DNA of 64,000 nt from Parietaria judaica (taxonomy: Eukaryota > Streptophyta > Magnoliopsida > Rosales > Urticaceae): assembly GCA_954871525.1 (NCBI GenBank), contig OX940872.1, positions 23,221,746 to 23,285,745 on the forward strand, read 5' to 3'. A program made the position numbers and the translations under genes. Shown one piece after another: positions 14,120 through 28,155 of this stretch; position 1 is the stretch's first letter; each line of letters begins with the position of its first letter. The notes beneath the pieces were generated by a model that was given only the letters and a program-made list of their open reading frames with translations, ran no database searches and had not been told where the DNA came from.

Positions 14120-16011
14120 TGCTTCTTGTCGTTTTCACAAATTAAAAATGATTAAAAAAAAATTAAAACTATAATGTTAAAATTTATTATTAAATAAAAT
14201 GATAAACGACATTGCTACAAAAATGAAAAACGACCATATAGGATTTAGAACTATATTTTCTTTAAAAAAAACACTATATTTGCCAAGTATAAATCCATTT
14301 TTTTTATAAATAAATAAAAAACAAACATGAAATGAAATGAAATGAAATGAAATGAAAATTAAAACAGCTAAAAAAAGATATAAGAGAAGGATTAAAAGAA
14401 AAGATCGGAATTATTTAGGGGTGAAAATTTTTGTCCGTAAGTTTGTTGCTCTAGTTTCACCTCGAACAAATGAGATTTTTTCGTGAGAAACGGTAAGTGA
14501 CACTGGGTTGAGGGAAAATGTTGGTTCGGTTTTTCTTTTTAGTATTTTTTTTATAATTAATTTAAGTTTAGCATTTAGAATTTTAGTTTATTTTTATTTT
14601 ACGTATTTATTTCAAAAGTGTAGTATGTTTTTATTATTTGATTTTTTTAACTAATTAAATTATTTTAAAATTGTGTAAGCCTAGTTATTGCTTCGTAGGG
14701 ACGCAGTCTCGACCAAGTTCTTAAACATAAAAAAAACCCGAATAACTAAAATCGGATCAAAAAACCATCGAAAGTCCGGTACCCAATCTTATTTCACCCC
14801 ACTGAAAATAACATAAGATATGAATACACCACATTTTTTAAACAACAATAAAAATAGAACTACGGCAACACAATAAACGACGTGGGATAAATTAAACGAC
14901 AAGATATATAAATTACAAGAAAACGAAAACGACATTGGCTCTGTTTCATTAGAAACCGTAACCAGCCATCAAATTCAGAAATCACATAAGCCTCCGTAAA
15001 AGCGTTTCATAGCTTGTTTTATGAAAGAAATCACCATGACTAATGTAAATAACTACTATTAGTAATAATTAGGGTAAATTGCGGCTAATGTACTCAATGT
15101 TTGATTTTGTGCGGATATTGTACCCAATGTTTATTTTCAGCGGCTAATGTACCCAATGTTTGATCCGTTAGATATTTTTCGTGTTTTCCGTCACTTGACC
15201 GTTAGAGAGTGAATCCTCTTTTATGTGCACTTTTCGTATTTTTGACATAACTCACTCATTTTATGTGCACTTTATCAATCATTTTTCAATATGACTACAG
15301 TTTCAGATGTCTACACACTGAGTCATGACTACGACTGAGACTACAATGTGAATATGCAGAAACTTGCGACTCAAGAGTTGGTTACGGATTTTATTCTTAT
15401 TCCTATTCAGGGTTGATTTATTTTCATATATTTTCTAACCACTTTGAGATCGCACCAAAGTCTCTTATTAGTTTGCGAATTAGCTGCGTATTTAGTGTAA
15501 CTACATCTCGGCAGCCGCAAGACTTAAGAACAAAATAGGGTAGAGATAAATACCATGATTGCGTCTCAGATTATTTTCAACTATTCCGGAGAGTAACCTT
15601 GCCGTCAACATCATCAAGGTTATTAGCTTTTCACATTCCAGTGTTTTTTCATAGTGCATCCTATAAAGCGTAACGGTGTAGTATTTATCGTGTCCAACCT
15701 TATATTCCCGTGTCTAATCTTTAATTTGTCTAACACCATGAGCATGTTAATACGTTACCAACTTAAATATGTACATTATTTCCTTATTAAGTATAATTGA
15801 CTAAATAAACAAAGCATGAGAATAATTTTCTTTCTACCTTCATGTCGCCAATTTTAATTTGCATTTTCCTTTCAAATAGAACATAAAATGTTTAGTTTTA
15901 TGTTTATCACACAAATCCATTATCAAACTAGTAAAAATAAAAGGAAAAACTTATAGTAAATAAGAAAAAAAAAGTATGTCCTTTTAACCAAGATATTTTA
16001 AAAAAAAAATC
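14120..16011. other. Intergenic, with transposon scraps
   Basis: No gene is seen. A pentanucleotide run (TGAAA)n is at about 14325-14357. At 14417 TAGGGGTGAAAATTTTTG and at about 14785-14802 TTATTTCACCCCA face each other like ends of the hAT family found at 27126, but no target duplication is visible. At 15072-15175 a single Mutator-type end (gggtaaattgcggctaatg, then wcccaatgttt modules) has no matching right end. Confidence 0.5.
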
Positions 16012-18325
16012 TCAAGAGGCTTTTTGTTGGATTTTTTGGAATGAAGCCTTTAGAGCTTGCTGGTGTGTCGACCTCAATGGGGACATAACGACATCGTTCC
16101 AGATGGAACCTGATCGGTAAATCAGCTCCGGGTCTGCATATAGCTCGTAGATGGACTCCGCATCGGAGTTCAAAGTGCTTAAAACTTTCAAACATTCGAT
16201 TTCTTCGGGGTCAACTAGCAACTTGTTTGCTCCATCTTTCCATCCTATCAGCTGCAAGCAAAAAGAAATCCATTTACTATAGATTTTTTTAAGTGAAAAA
16301 TGGCAAGCAAATAAAATTTCTAAAAAATAATGTTAGTCTAAGGAATCCGATTTTAGTAATATGTTTTCAAAGTTATGTTGTGTTAATTTGACCTTACATT
16401 CTATTTTTTTAATTTCTAGAAGAACCGAGTTAAAAAACATGAAGAATATTCTCCTAATCTCTTTTGAGCTCCGATACCGTCCATGTCCACGTATCTCTAG
16501 CTTAATAAACGTTAACTCGACACGGACGAAACTGAGCCTCCACATTATTTTGTGGACTTTAGGTTTATTGATTTGCGCATACCTTTGGTGGGGCTCCCAC
16601 AGAATTGGTAGAATAAAGCCTGGCCTTATCCACAAGGTGGCAATAGTTACTGAACAAACTTGCAAATCTCTGATGAGATTTCAGCTGGGAATTCACTCTC
16701 ACTGCTCTATGAACCATTATAGCTCTCCTGTTTCCATCAAAAGCACAACATTAATTAAAACGAATCCCAAAAAAAAAAAAAAAACAGAATTACTTATTAA
16801 AACTCCTTGGTTAGAATTAGAAATATATAGATAAATTATGTTTGATAAATAAGTTTATTTTGGTAATTATAATATTCCTTATCAAATAACATCAATGGCG
16901 GAGGGTAACTCTAATAGGCCGTTTTTTGGGGTGAAAATTCCATTTTGATCCAGATGTGGCACATTGACTCCGATATCGGGCTTTATTCAACAAGATTGGA
17001 ACCGGGACGGACCCAGTTGCTTGTTTTAGTATACTTCTTTAGAGTTTTGTTTGACCTGAATTTATGTCTTCTTTTAAGATTGCATTATGTATATTATTTG
17101 ATTTGAATGTACCCCGTTCAACTTTGTAACAAATTTATTTTCAAAAACCGATCTTAGCTTTAAAAACTTCGATTGGGACTGGTCCTGATTTTGGAAAATC
17201 CAGAAACCAAGACCGGGCAGGAAAAGAATAACTAAATTTTCAGTACCCGGTCTCGGTTTCACCCTTATATTTTCGATATATCATTGGAAAATACCTGATT
17301 CCTCTAACAACAGCCATATAAGCATCGCAAACTACTCCAACGAGCTCAATTTTGTAGGGCTTTCTGGTCCGAGTGTCCGATCCATATTCCTTGGCTTCCT
17401 CTTCTTCGCTCAATTGCTCCCAGTAGCTCTCCAAAACGGTGCCGTCTTCAGCCACTTTGTAGCCAATGCCCATGCGGTAACGGCGTTTATGAACGTTCCT
17501 CGCCATCGCTATCGTCTGTTCCACAAACGGCTCCCAGGAAAGCGTGCCGTCCATTATGACGTCACGCCCTTCGTTCAGCGCCGTCACAAGCAGCGACGAT
17601 GCAGCATCGGTGGATGATTGGTGCACCTAATGAACAATCATCAATACAAATCACTTGATTACTAATAACTCATGATGTCCTTTTTGATATACTTTATGAT
17701 CACAAAATAAGTGACGTACTTTGTGGTTCATTAAGATGATTCATAAGTATATTAGTCATGGGATTATTTTGTAGATACTATTACGTTGTAAAAAAGATTA
17801 TGGTAAATGAATTATAATCATCAAAGAAGGGAAATATACTTTTTCATATTTTTTATTTTATTTTCGTAAAGTCAAATTTCAAAAACAGCTAAACTACACC
17901 GATGACCGATGATATCCTCTTTGTTTATTTTTTTAATATATTTCATATGAAAATTAAAATCCTTAAAATTAACAATTGTTACATTTTGGTTCTTTTAGCG
18001 AAAAGTACCGTATGTATTTGTCGAAAACAAAATTAGTGGGCATACGAAAGCAAAAATTACGAATTAGCGCAATTTTGGGTATTAGAAATTAAAATAATTG
18101 GAGGTTATAAAAATAGAAATAATACACTTTAAGGGATGTAGCTATTTTTTTTAAATAACAAAAACAAATTTCCTTTTTTCTCTTTAAAAAAATTACATAT
18201 AGATTAGGTTTTACATAAATATGATTGTGGTCTTTTTCTTACGCAAGTTAATCTTTCTTATCATCAATTTTAGACAAGTGTGTTTAAACTTTAAAGTCAT
18301 ATAAAAATTACATATGTATGCATGA

Positions 18326-18356
<31 letters not shown>

Positions 18357-21300
18357 ATATATCTTACCAGCTCAGCGGTTTGAAGCATGTCATTATGATG
18401 ACCCATAGCGCTAAGAGCTCTGTAAACGACATCAGTTTCTTTAAAAGCATCGGCCTCCACAACCACCGCCTTTGCTTCGGCTCCCAACCAAAATGCCCTG
18501 CAGATATCACAAATTTATTTCATTAATTAATAATTAATCACTGAATACAATAATTAAGTACAATATTATTAGGAAAAAGAAAAAAACATAGTCCAGTTAT
18601 TTCTGTTAAGACTCCCAAAATTGCAAAGCTAAATAACACCAATCAATAATTGATATTTTTAGGAAGAAAAGAATCGATAGATAATGACCCATGATATGTT
18701 CCATTTAATGAGATCTTATCCATAAAGATATCAACTATACGTCCATTTTCTAGATATTTTTTCATATAAAAAAAAATTAATATGGTTACCAAGAGAAAAT
18801 AAATAAAATTATTTAGATCATCATTGATTCCCATCTTTATTGTAGTAAGTTTTACCATTTTTAATATATAGATAGATGTGAAGAATAGTACTCTTTGAGA
18901 ATGTCTTTGAGGACGGTGCTCTTGCCGGCCCCCATGCCGCCGCCCATGAGGAGCAGCACGGGGCTCCTCTCGCTGAGGGCCGCGGGCACCATCACGTCCG
19001 TGAACTCTGACTCTCCCCGGCTGCTGCCACCGATCGCCTTCATTTCCTCCACCAATGTCGAAAATACCCTCGTCACCTTTAGGTTTTTCGTCACTCTCTC
19101 AAACCTCTGCTTCCTACAAGCAACACAACCCACAAACCAAGTTCTCAATCTAGAGTCTAGACCAAAGCATGTAGTTTAATTACCGGTATCGGTTATGAAA
19201 ACCGAGAGCCGGACCAATATCAATGCATTGGTAATCAGTTAATGGTATAATATATTTAATTTTAGGGTTACATGCAATTTACAAAAGAAAATCATATGTT
19301 ACCGGTTCAAAATTGATAAGCTACTTGTTCAAAACAATATTTACCGATACAAAATCAGAAAGTCATGAGTTCAAAACCGATAAATACTAGTACTTCATCG
19401 GTACCAAAATTAGTACCGGTATCGAGTTTTGGAACACCGGCATATCGGTCCCTATAATACCTGGTCCCGGGTTTTCCCTAATAATAAAAGACAATTTCAA
19501 CAAATTAAAAACGTTTTTGAAATAGTGTATATCTACACCTTTCACTGAATAAATGCCAATCTACAATATTGTGGACCAAAACTTCGTGGGCCCAACGGAA
19601 TAAACATAATATTCACTGCCCCTTTGAGTGGAGAAATGATATTCAGACATGTGTATTGAAGAAAGTGATATATTTTTAAACAATTTATAACAAGTAATGA
19701 TTAAATTCACTAACTGGGATTGAAAATAAACAATAAAAAAAAGGACAATTCTCACCTGGTGGCGGCCAAAATATAGTCCTTGAGTTTTATTTTCTTTTCG
19801 GACTCCTCATTCAGAACCTGCACATGTTTATATTTCGAGAGTAATTCATATTATAGATTATAATATTAGAGAACACGTAATATATAATCTCAAGAGGAAG
19901 GTCCAAGAAGTTCGAATTTTTTTTAGCAATGAGGAATTATTTTATTTTATTTTTGATACCCTTTATATTAATTTTACAATATTAAAAAAAAACTCTTTTT
20001 TGGGAAGTAGATAAAGTCATAAAGTATATCTAGGAGAGGTTGAAAAAGTTTGAGAATTAAGATTTTAATTTTTAATATATTAGTGCATTAATTAATCATC
20101 ATTTTGTAAACTGAAAGTAACATTGTTTAATGCGACTTTAAATATATATATATATATATATATTTATTTATTTAAGAAAACGTAGAATACTATAAATTTA
20201 AAAATTTAAAAGTATACTATACGTAAAAATAAAATTCCCATAATATATTAATGTTTTTCCAATTTCCAAGCATACCCATAAATCATAATTGTGAAAATCT
20301 TCTATGATCTTATTTTATATTAAAATATTCACATATAGAAATTGGGATCCGCATCCCTCAATCATTCTAATATAATAGTTTTATATTCTCTTATAGAGGG
20401 ATATTGCGGCAAAACTACCACAAGATACTTTTTTGTACACAATATATTTTTTTAATTTCATTTTGTCATACTGAAATACCTAAAAATAATTTTGCCGCAA
20501 GAAAAATTTAGGATTCACGGGCATTATATTTTTTTGGTTTCTTAGAACTTTTTCCACGATAAAATTAAAAGTTAGAGCTTCAAGCGGATTTTTTTGTTAT
20601 TTTTTGAAATGTTTACTACAACAAAATAAAATTAAAATTATGTACATCGTGGTACTTTTGCTGTGAATACCCTTTTAGAGAAGGACTTTTGTTTTTATTT
20701 CCCCTCCTAAAATGGACTAACCAATAGAGACAAGACACACACTTTTTGACTGTAATATAATTATATTACCTGAGAGATCATGATGGAAGCTTGGCTCCAA
20801 TGAAAGGCAAAGTAAGAGAGAATGCACCTCTCAAACTCTTCAACCAACATCACATAGAGAGACTCCACATCTTCTTCTTCCTCAGAAGCAAAGAAGTCAT
20901 AGATCTTCTCATCACACCCTTTGGGGTTCTTCAGATACTCAATCGCCAACTTGCACAGCTCTGGGCACTCTCCCCCATCTGAAAACCCCACTTGCCTAGC
21001 TACAAAACAATCACAACACAATGAATTATCAACATAATTGCTGTCTTCTGTTTACGGTAATAATATCTAACTTCACAATCCGTTAGCACCACTTGATAGT
21101 TTCAACTGGTGCTAACGGTTTTTGAAGTTAAGTATTATTACTGTAAAAAAAAATCTCAGGTATTAAAGTGCACTAATATAAAGAATTTCGGTACTGTCGC
21201 CGCCATTTCCTTTGAGAATTTGAGAATTTGAAATCTTGAAGAAAAAAAATAAGTTTTGGAATTCATGACCAAACGGCTTCTATGGTTATTATTCCTCTTT

Positions 21301-21853
21301 TTTTCCTTTTTTTTAATACAAAAAAATGAAATCACTTGTGTATTTTGTCAACAATAATTATGAGAAGACATGAACCAAACTTAGGGCAAAAAAGGAAGGA
21401 AAAAAGAAAACTATTTTTATATATTGCTGTTCTTCTTGAAGATTTCTTCACAATCCTCAACCATTTATTTCTTTTTCCTAATTCTATACTTTGTTTTTAT
21501 TCAAGATGAAGAATCAAACATTTCTAATAAATAAATGAATAAAAAACATCGAAGAGAAAATCGAGAGATTCTCTAACCAACGAAATGCGAGAATCTCTCG
21601 AGCTGGTGGCGACCGGACTCCGAGTGGGCGAGCTTCGGCGCCAGACGGAGCCGACGGTCTTCCCCGCTCGCTGGCGGCGCGGTTTTCCGGCGCCGGTACA
21701 CGACGGCGCCGACCGCCGTCGCGGAGATTCCGACGAGGCACGTCGCGAGGATCTTCGCGGCTCTTTGAGCACCGTCTGCGGAAAAGGAAAGCAAGCGTTA
21801 ACGGGGAGAGAAAGAGATGGAGGTCTGTGAGGTTCGCTACCGTGTTGATGCAT
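16012..21853 (-). CDS. Membrane-anchored P-loop protein with zeta-toxin-type kinase domain
   Basis: Nine exons on the minus strand: 21841-21853, 21578-21775, 20770-20999, 19756-19817, 18892-19113, 18368-18497, 17295-17626, 16583-16727 and 16012-16251. They give 523 residues in one frame. Residues 11-31 are a hydrophobic anchor (ILATCLVGISATAVGAVV) followed by YRRRK. A helical region rich in acidic residues follows. The Walker A motif GGMGAGKS is at 226-233. VVVEADAFKETDVVYR then VIMDGTLSW match the substrate-side and Walker B-like segments of the plant zeta_toxin (PF06414) family. In bacteria this fold phosphorylates UDP-sugars, but the plant proteins are ordinary chromosomal genes without an antitoxin partner, and their substrate is unknown to me. 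Arabidopsis At2g30630 and At1g06750 are recalled relatives. The 13-bp first coding exon is supported by phase and by the GTAGCG donor. Confidence 0.87.
16939..17264. mobile_element. Degenerate hAT-like element in an intron
   Basis: Inside the intron between 16727 and 17295. GGGGTGAAAATTCC at the left and CGGTTTCACCCTTA at the right form inverted ends like those of the element at 27126, and the interior carries the same CCCGGT-type sequence. No convincing 8-bp target duplication remains. Confidence 0.45.
18325..18361. repeat. (TA)n microsatellite in an intron
   Basis: Two TA runs joined by TATTA, ending 7 bp before the exon at 18368. Confidence 0.85.
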
Positions 21854-24374
21854 CGTTCTTCTTCGTCGACGAAATGGAGAGAAAGAGAGAATGGGAGCAG
21901 CTGAGCTCTGTCTGTGTATGGCAACAATGGTGTGAGGAGAAGTAGTTGAGTCGTCGAAGGGTCAAATGTGTAAATAATTTATAAAATTGTGTCAAATTGT
22001 GAACATGAAATATATTAATAAAGTGGGTCGTTGGTCGTCCCATTTCATTAGTCATGAGAGGTATAATGGTACCTAAAAAGTTTAATTTACGGGTATATAA
22101 AAATAAGGGAACGGTACCAATCGTTGAAGTGAAAAATCAGCCGTCACGGATTTACGATTAATGTAATTTCACTTTTAAGTTAACTAAGAGCTAAAGTCTT
22201 TCCGTCGAAACTTAATCATGCAAACGAAAATAGGTTTGAAGGGAATAAGATGTTCGAGAATTTCGGTGTGAGTGTATTCTATGTCGGTTACAATTTGTGT
22301 TTGATTCCCTCATAATTGCCTTAATTACATAGTCTTTATTACATAGCAATCATGCTCGTAACTGCTATTATTAATCATGAAGTGTCGCTCGTGCTGTGTT
22401 GATTGCTCCTTGATGCCTTTATCTCGTCGTTTAACTGGTCTTCGTCGCTAAGTTTTTTGCCTTCACTAATTCTTGGTTTGGTCTCCCTAGCGATGAAGTA
22501 TTTGTCGACGAGGTTTCATCACAATGCTTTGTCGATGGGCACATCCTCATCGACGAACTTCATTATTCTCCGTCGTAATCACATTCGTCGTCTGTCTTCT
22601 TTGTTGGTCGATGGGCCTCTCCACCTTCTTCTTTTGACTGTTGACTTCTCCCCGGATTGACCTCTTTGACTCTGCTAACAGGCCTTCATTTTGGTATTGG
22701 GCTTCTTTAATCAAAGTTCATTTTCATAAACGACAGAGATAGATTTCGTCGTATCAATGTAAATTGACATGGACGAAATCGTACCTCAACACTAATATAC
22801 TTACAGGTTTTAGTTATATTTTTCAAAAACCGATCCAAAATTTTCTTATCTGATTTTATAGATATACTGCAAAATTGATGAATATATCAATAGTGTTTTC
22901 ATAAGCAAAATTAAATACTATAAAATTCTAAAAATAATATCATAAATTTTAACTAAAAAAAAAATTGATAGGAGTTTCGAATGTAAGTATTTGTGTAAAA
23001 AACTTGAAAAGTGTGAGATTTTCTTGGTAAAAAATGGAGTTCCATAGCCAAAATGCAGTCAAAATGCAATTTTGAAATAATGGTCTTAATGCAACAAAAA
23101 AAAAAAAAAAAAAAGTTGCCGCAAACATTTGTATTTGTACTCGTGCCAAAAGAGATGTGGTATGCAAGGGGGTTTGAAAATTAAAACTTTGAATGGGAGT
23201 AATATTTCATATGTCGTAATCGATGAAAATCTCAATAACTTGATTTTACGGGTATATCCATGAATATTTTATAAATTACAACTTTAATATTATGTAAATA
23301 AAATTATAAGTGTCGTTTGATAAATATAAAATTACAATCTTAATTTTAAAGACGATCAATGAATGAAAATGGAATATAATTACAGAAGCAATTAAATATT
23401 CTTTCAGATGATACCTTTGTTTGTAACTCATTTGTAGCACGATATGAGAAAATTACGAATATATAGATATAGATATAATTTACATAAGAGATTTTTCTAA
23501 GAGGATATAACGGTAAAAATATTAATTTTGAATGGTAGGATATAACGGTAAAAATATTAATTTTGAATGGTAAGTCAATCTCGTAACATTGCTAAAGATT
23601 GAACAACAACATTTTAATCAAGCTTGTTTGGCTAAATAGTAAACTCCTTACATGATTCTTCAAGAGGTCTTGCATTCAATCTTAATGTGAGTAAAAATTG
23701 TGTATATAGTTTTACTCAATAACATCAATTTGTTCTTATACTACGAATATATTTGATAATGCGAGTACCTGTAATCTAATAATAATAGAGTTCTAATTTT
23801 TTAAAGGAAAAAAGAGCAACACCTTTTGAGTGATCAATATTGGTTGGCAACTACTACTAGTGATTCTTCGATTTTTTTTCTTGGAAGTTTTTTCATGCAT
23901 ATGAACGTTGCCCAAAAAATAATATCTTATTTAATAGTTAATTCCTTTTCTTTTTCAAGATGCTTGTAAAATATGCTTTTCTATTTACCGAATGAACAAA
24001 AAATATGATTAAATTTATTCGATATTTGTTATATAGGTTTTAAATCAGCTCTTCGTCTAGTGATAATATTAGTATTATTAAATTAGTTAGCATACTATAA
24101 TGGAACGTTTGCTCCACTTTTGTTTTATTCCATGGAATAATTAGGTCGTAAACAAGTTAGTAATAAATTTATAATTAAGTATATCACGCATACGAAGATG
24201 CTTCATCGAGCGCAAAAAATAATTTTGTAGGAAAATCTAGCACCTTATATAATTAAAACCAAAACTCTATGATAAAAATTAAAGTGAATTTCTACATTCT
24301 ACATAGTATTAAAAATTAAACTTTACTATTGACACGTTATTTTCATAACGTGACAATACATATATTAATGAAAT
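21854..24374. other. Intergenic spacer
   Basis: The first 150 bp are presumably promoter and leader of the P-loop gene; no clear TATA is seen. A GC-richer patch at 22390-22760 has repeated GTCG/CGTCG cores and an open frame of 85 codons with no recognisable family. The rest is AT-rich. Confidence 0.45.
23502..23571 (+). repeat. Exact 35-bp tandem duplication
   Basis: The unit beginning aggatataacggtaaaaat occurs twice head to tail (23502-23536, 23537-23571) with no mismatch visible, implying recent duplication. Confidence 0.85.
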
Positions 24375-25690
24375 TTACTTTTGTTGGTTGCAAAACGTGT
24401 ATGCAGAATTACGCAAGTGTACGTATCGACAAGTAATACAATGTGCAAAGCACAAGGATCGATTCCACGGAGACTAAGTCAAATTACGTATTTCTTACGA
24501 GTTATATGAAAAAGAACATATCATGAGAAATTGTTGTAAAATAAAAATTCATTCAAATTGTAAGCTAAAATGGTATTCAAACTGTTTACTAAAGCTAAAT
24601 GGAACAGAGGAAACAAGCAATTTGATAATCGATGAGAGAAAACAGTTGGCTATGAATTACTTCGGGTTTTCCGAATTACCGAATACAACAGGAATGCTAA
24701 TGCATTTTCTTAGTGATTCTGGGAAACGACAATAACATTGGTTCTTCCAAACTTTTGCTTAAAAAACGATTGCAAACTAATCATTCATATTCCTATGATA
24801 AGACTATTTTACTGGTTAAAATTAAGATCTAATTCCACAAATCTACAAGGAGATTCATATATTCATATACTCATCTTAATCTTAAAAACGGATTCACAAG
24901 ATTAAACATGTATCAAGGTTGGATTTCCCATTCAATTCATATTTTCCAATAGAGATTAAATCTGAAATTCTATTAAGTTGACACAAGAAATGGAATTATG
25001 ACAAAATTAAGCATTCAACCAAGAACTAAGAAAATACAAAATTCCATCACAATCGATAATTCATCAAACCCATAGTTCATCAATTACCCAACCTTAGGAA
25101 CTTAGTTCATGTTATGACAACAATGAACATAAAATAAAGATTGGTTCAAGATACAACTCATCCAAGAAATTCAAAGAACAAGTTCAATGAGAATAAGAGT
25201 TTAGAAGAACTCTTTGTAGCAAGCTCCCTTGATGATGAGTAATCTTCAATCCCTCCTCAAAATAGTATTCTCTTCTTTGCTGCCTCCAATTCCCTTCTTT
25301 TTTGTCCAAGTGATGAGCCTCCCTAATTAGGGCATGTTTCCATTTTGGTCATGAAATCTCTTGGGATTTGGGCCCAATTAATTTAAGCCCATATAATCAC
25401 CTACGATAAAGCAAGAACAAATATTACACATTAAATTTATTTCTTTTTCTCAAAATTGGCTCAAATATGTGTTTCTTTTAAATATTATCTACTCAAAGTT
25501 CAAACACACATGATTATCATGATTTAGGCAAAACTCATCAATTTTCATCTCGATCCTAAGCTCGGGCTTAATATTTAATTCGATAAAATCGTATAATAAC
25601 TCTATTTTCATAGAGTTATCAACTTTACATCCGAAAAGACTTATAATTCAGGATATACGATAAAGAAAATTTTGCATCAGGAATTTCTTT
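24375..25690 (+). mobile_element. Probable non-coding LTR-retrotransposon remnant
   Basis: Begins with gcaaaacgtgtatgcagaat then acgcaagtgtacgtatcgac, a stretch I know from many plant LTR-element borders. A long non-coding, A-rich body follows with no protease, RT or integrase motif. No matching second LTR is visible. Classification is by resemblance only. Confidence 0.35.
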
Positions 25691-26800
25691 TTATATTTAA
25701 GTTTTTTTTAAATAAAGAAAATAAATATGCACATAAAGCTACCTAAAGTAATAATAAATAAATAAATAGAAATTCTCAAATAATTAACTGTTTTGAGAAG
25801 CGAAAGAAAAAAATAAAAAATTATCGTTGGGGACATCGTCGTCATCATTGTATTGTCCCTTCAAGTCGACCTGCGCATGCACTCTCGTTCGGATAATAGG
25901 CTATGGCTCTTAACAAAATAAGTTAAAAGAGTATTTTAATTTGCGGGTTTGTATATAAAATAACCAGGATGTACATGGTCCTAGTATATATTTTTTTTAC
26001 AAGTTGCAGGTTTTAACATCAACCGATAACTTTTCAATCGTTATCAAACGGAGAATAATATTTCACCGGTTTTGTGGTAGTTGTTTTATGACCACTGTCA
26101 AACCAGTGATAGTATCGAATTAATCTATATATTAAGTTATGAACTCTCTAGAATTTCTTAATTTCTTTGTACAAATTTTTATGTTTATTATTTATCGTTG
26201 CACGGTGTACTTGGAGATCATTGCATACATAGGATCATGTAGGAGAACGTAAAGCAAAAAACAACTACTCTCTTCATGTATTTTATTCGGAGATGAAGTG
26301 GAGAAAAAAAAAAGTATAATGCATAATAATTCGCGTATTTATGACGTGAAAAAATTGGGATAGATTCTCTCCATTTGTTCATAAATTAAGCGCGGGGAGA
26401 AAGCCGGATATGCACCACGCGATGAGAAAATGATTGATTCATTTCACAACATCGTAGGCTAATTATACCCCGCGTTATACTTACGGCATACCAGGGGTGA
26501 AGCCAAAAATTATTAAAAATTAGATATGAAATGTAAAACATACATTACATTACAATTGCACTGTAACAGTTTTCATGCTCTAAAATTTATTCATGATGGG
26601 CTCGTCGTCGAGTTTTCACTTTGTCCATGCTCTAAAATTTTATTCATGATGGGCTCGTTGTCGATGAGGTCTTTCCTTTTTCTTAAAAGTCGAAATCCTT
26701 CTTCGACAAAAGCGACACCGCTACATTTGCAACTACTTAGTTTGAACAAGTAATTAACAACATAAACAATATACTTTATTCTTCCTTTTGCTATATTCCA
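25691..26800. other. Intergenic with a small direct repeat
   Basis: No gene. A direct repeat (catgctctaaaatttattca then tgatgggctcgt) occurs at about 26574 and 26627, period about 53 bp. Confidence 0.5.
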
Positions 26801-26803
26801 GCC

Positions 26804-28155
26804 TGTGAGCTTAAGCTTGACTTAGTCCGTCACACAGAGGAAGTCAGTCAGGGAACTGACCAGAACCAAGGACGGACAAGAATTCAACCCAGCTCGGGTG
26901 AACACGGACATAAAGTCCGGACAGAAGGCAAGCCCAGATCGAAGCATACGAGCAGGCCAGCTCGGGGATAGAGAAGTTGTCGGGGCAGGAAAGGGAAAGT
27001 CAATAACTACCCAGCAAGGAAGGCGCGAGACTTGTAGAGAAAGTCAAAGATTATTTAGGGTAGTTTCTTGATTTTTTGTGCGATTTGGTTGAGCTAGGGT
27101 TTCGCCTATGTGAGGCTATATAAACTAGGGGTGAAAATTTTGTACTCGGTTCCCGGTTTTGTCCCGGTTCTGGTCCCGGTACCGAACCGTTTTTGGCAAA
27201 AAATCAGTTTTTTCTTTTTAGTATAACCTAAAAAGGGACAACCCGGTTCCGGTTTGAAAAACCAAAACCAAAACCAATTTAAAATATGAAATTCCCGGTT
27301 TTCTTGTCCCGGTTCCGGTTTTATGTCGTTTTGTTATAAGTTTGTCGTTTTTTAGCATGTCATTTTTTTAACTCGTTTACTATTATGTTCTTAATCTATT
27401 ATTTTATTTTTTCAGCCCATTATTTTAACATGTCATTTATTTTTCATCCATTACACGGTATTTTATTTAACATTTCATTTCTTATATGTCGTTTTGTTAT
27501 AAAAAATAATTTGTTTGTACTCGGTATTTACTATTTAGCATTTTAGACTCGGTTTTTTGCACTGAGATTTGAATTTGGTATTGTGAAGTTCACGACGTGA
27601 ACTCGGATCTTGCATTTGTTTATTTTGTATTTTGCTTTTGTATTCGGATTTGGTATTTTACGTTTTGGATTTACTCGGATTTGGTATTTTACATTTTGGA
27701 TTTACTCGGATTTGTTAATTTTCATGCTTCTATCTTGGATTTTGTCCCGGATTTGTCCCGGTTTTTGTCCCGAATTTTGGTCTTAAAAATATCGGGATTT
27801 TAATCGGTGTCCCGGTCCCGGTCCCGGTTCTGATTTAAATAAAAAACAAGGACTTTTCAGAACCAAAACCAAAACCGGGACAGAAAACTGTGTCCCGGTT
27901 TTTCCGGGACTGGGACAAAAAATACTCAAATTCCCGGTTCCCGGTTCTGGTTTCAGCCCTAATATAAACCTAGCATTGTAAACTTTGTAAGTAAGAGAGT
28001 CCAGTCGAGTCCATTAGAATTTTTGAGTTTATCTCTTTGTAACTTGCCTTAGATATTAATCAGAGAATTTTTTTCTCCCAAATTCGTGTTCTTGAGTTCG
28101 TCTATTTTGGTGTTATTCGTGTCTCTTCACAGATTCATGAATTGGGATCCAACAC
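26804..28155 (+). mobile_element. Solo-LTR-like retrotransposon remnant, interrupted by a hAT element
   Basis: After removal of the insertion at 27126-27961 and one target copy, about 500 bp remain. It begins TGTGAGC, has a GC-richer upstream part, a CTATATAAAC box at 27116-27125 and a leader-like downstream part (aagtaagagagtccag, ctctttgtaacttgcc). This is the organisation of an LTR with a U3 promoter. A second LTR, PBS or coding region was not found, and the right boundary is uncertain. Confidence 0.45.
27126..27961. mobile_element. hAT-type MITE (836 bp) with perfect 8-bp target duplication
   Basis: The ends are TAGGGGTGAAA and TTTCAGCCCTA, an imperfect inverted pair. Both flanks are ATATAAAC (27118-27125 and 27962-27969), identical over 8 bp, as hAT transposition requires. 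The arms are rich in CCCGGTTCCGGTT-type repeats that can pair with each other. No transposase is encoded: the longest open frame is a 68-codon low-complexity one. Confidence 0.85.

Noticed and set aside
16012..21853. A toxin-antitoxin-like system because of the zeta-toxin fold
   Set aside because: The gene is a nine-exon plant gene with a membrane anchor, and no antitoxin-like neighbour exists. The Pfam name reflects fold ancestry only.
21514..21927. 137- and 109-codon frames over the first exons of the P-loop gene
   Set aside because: Shadow frames. The frame that continues across the spliced exons is the one with the hydrophobic anchor.
22403..22660. 85-codon frame with GTCG-rich codons
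   Set aside because: No recognisable domain and no splice or promoter context.
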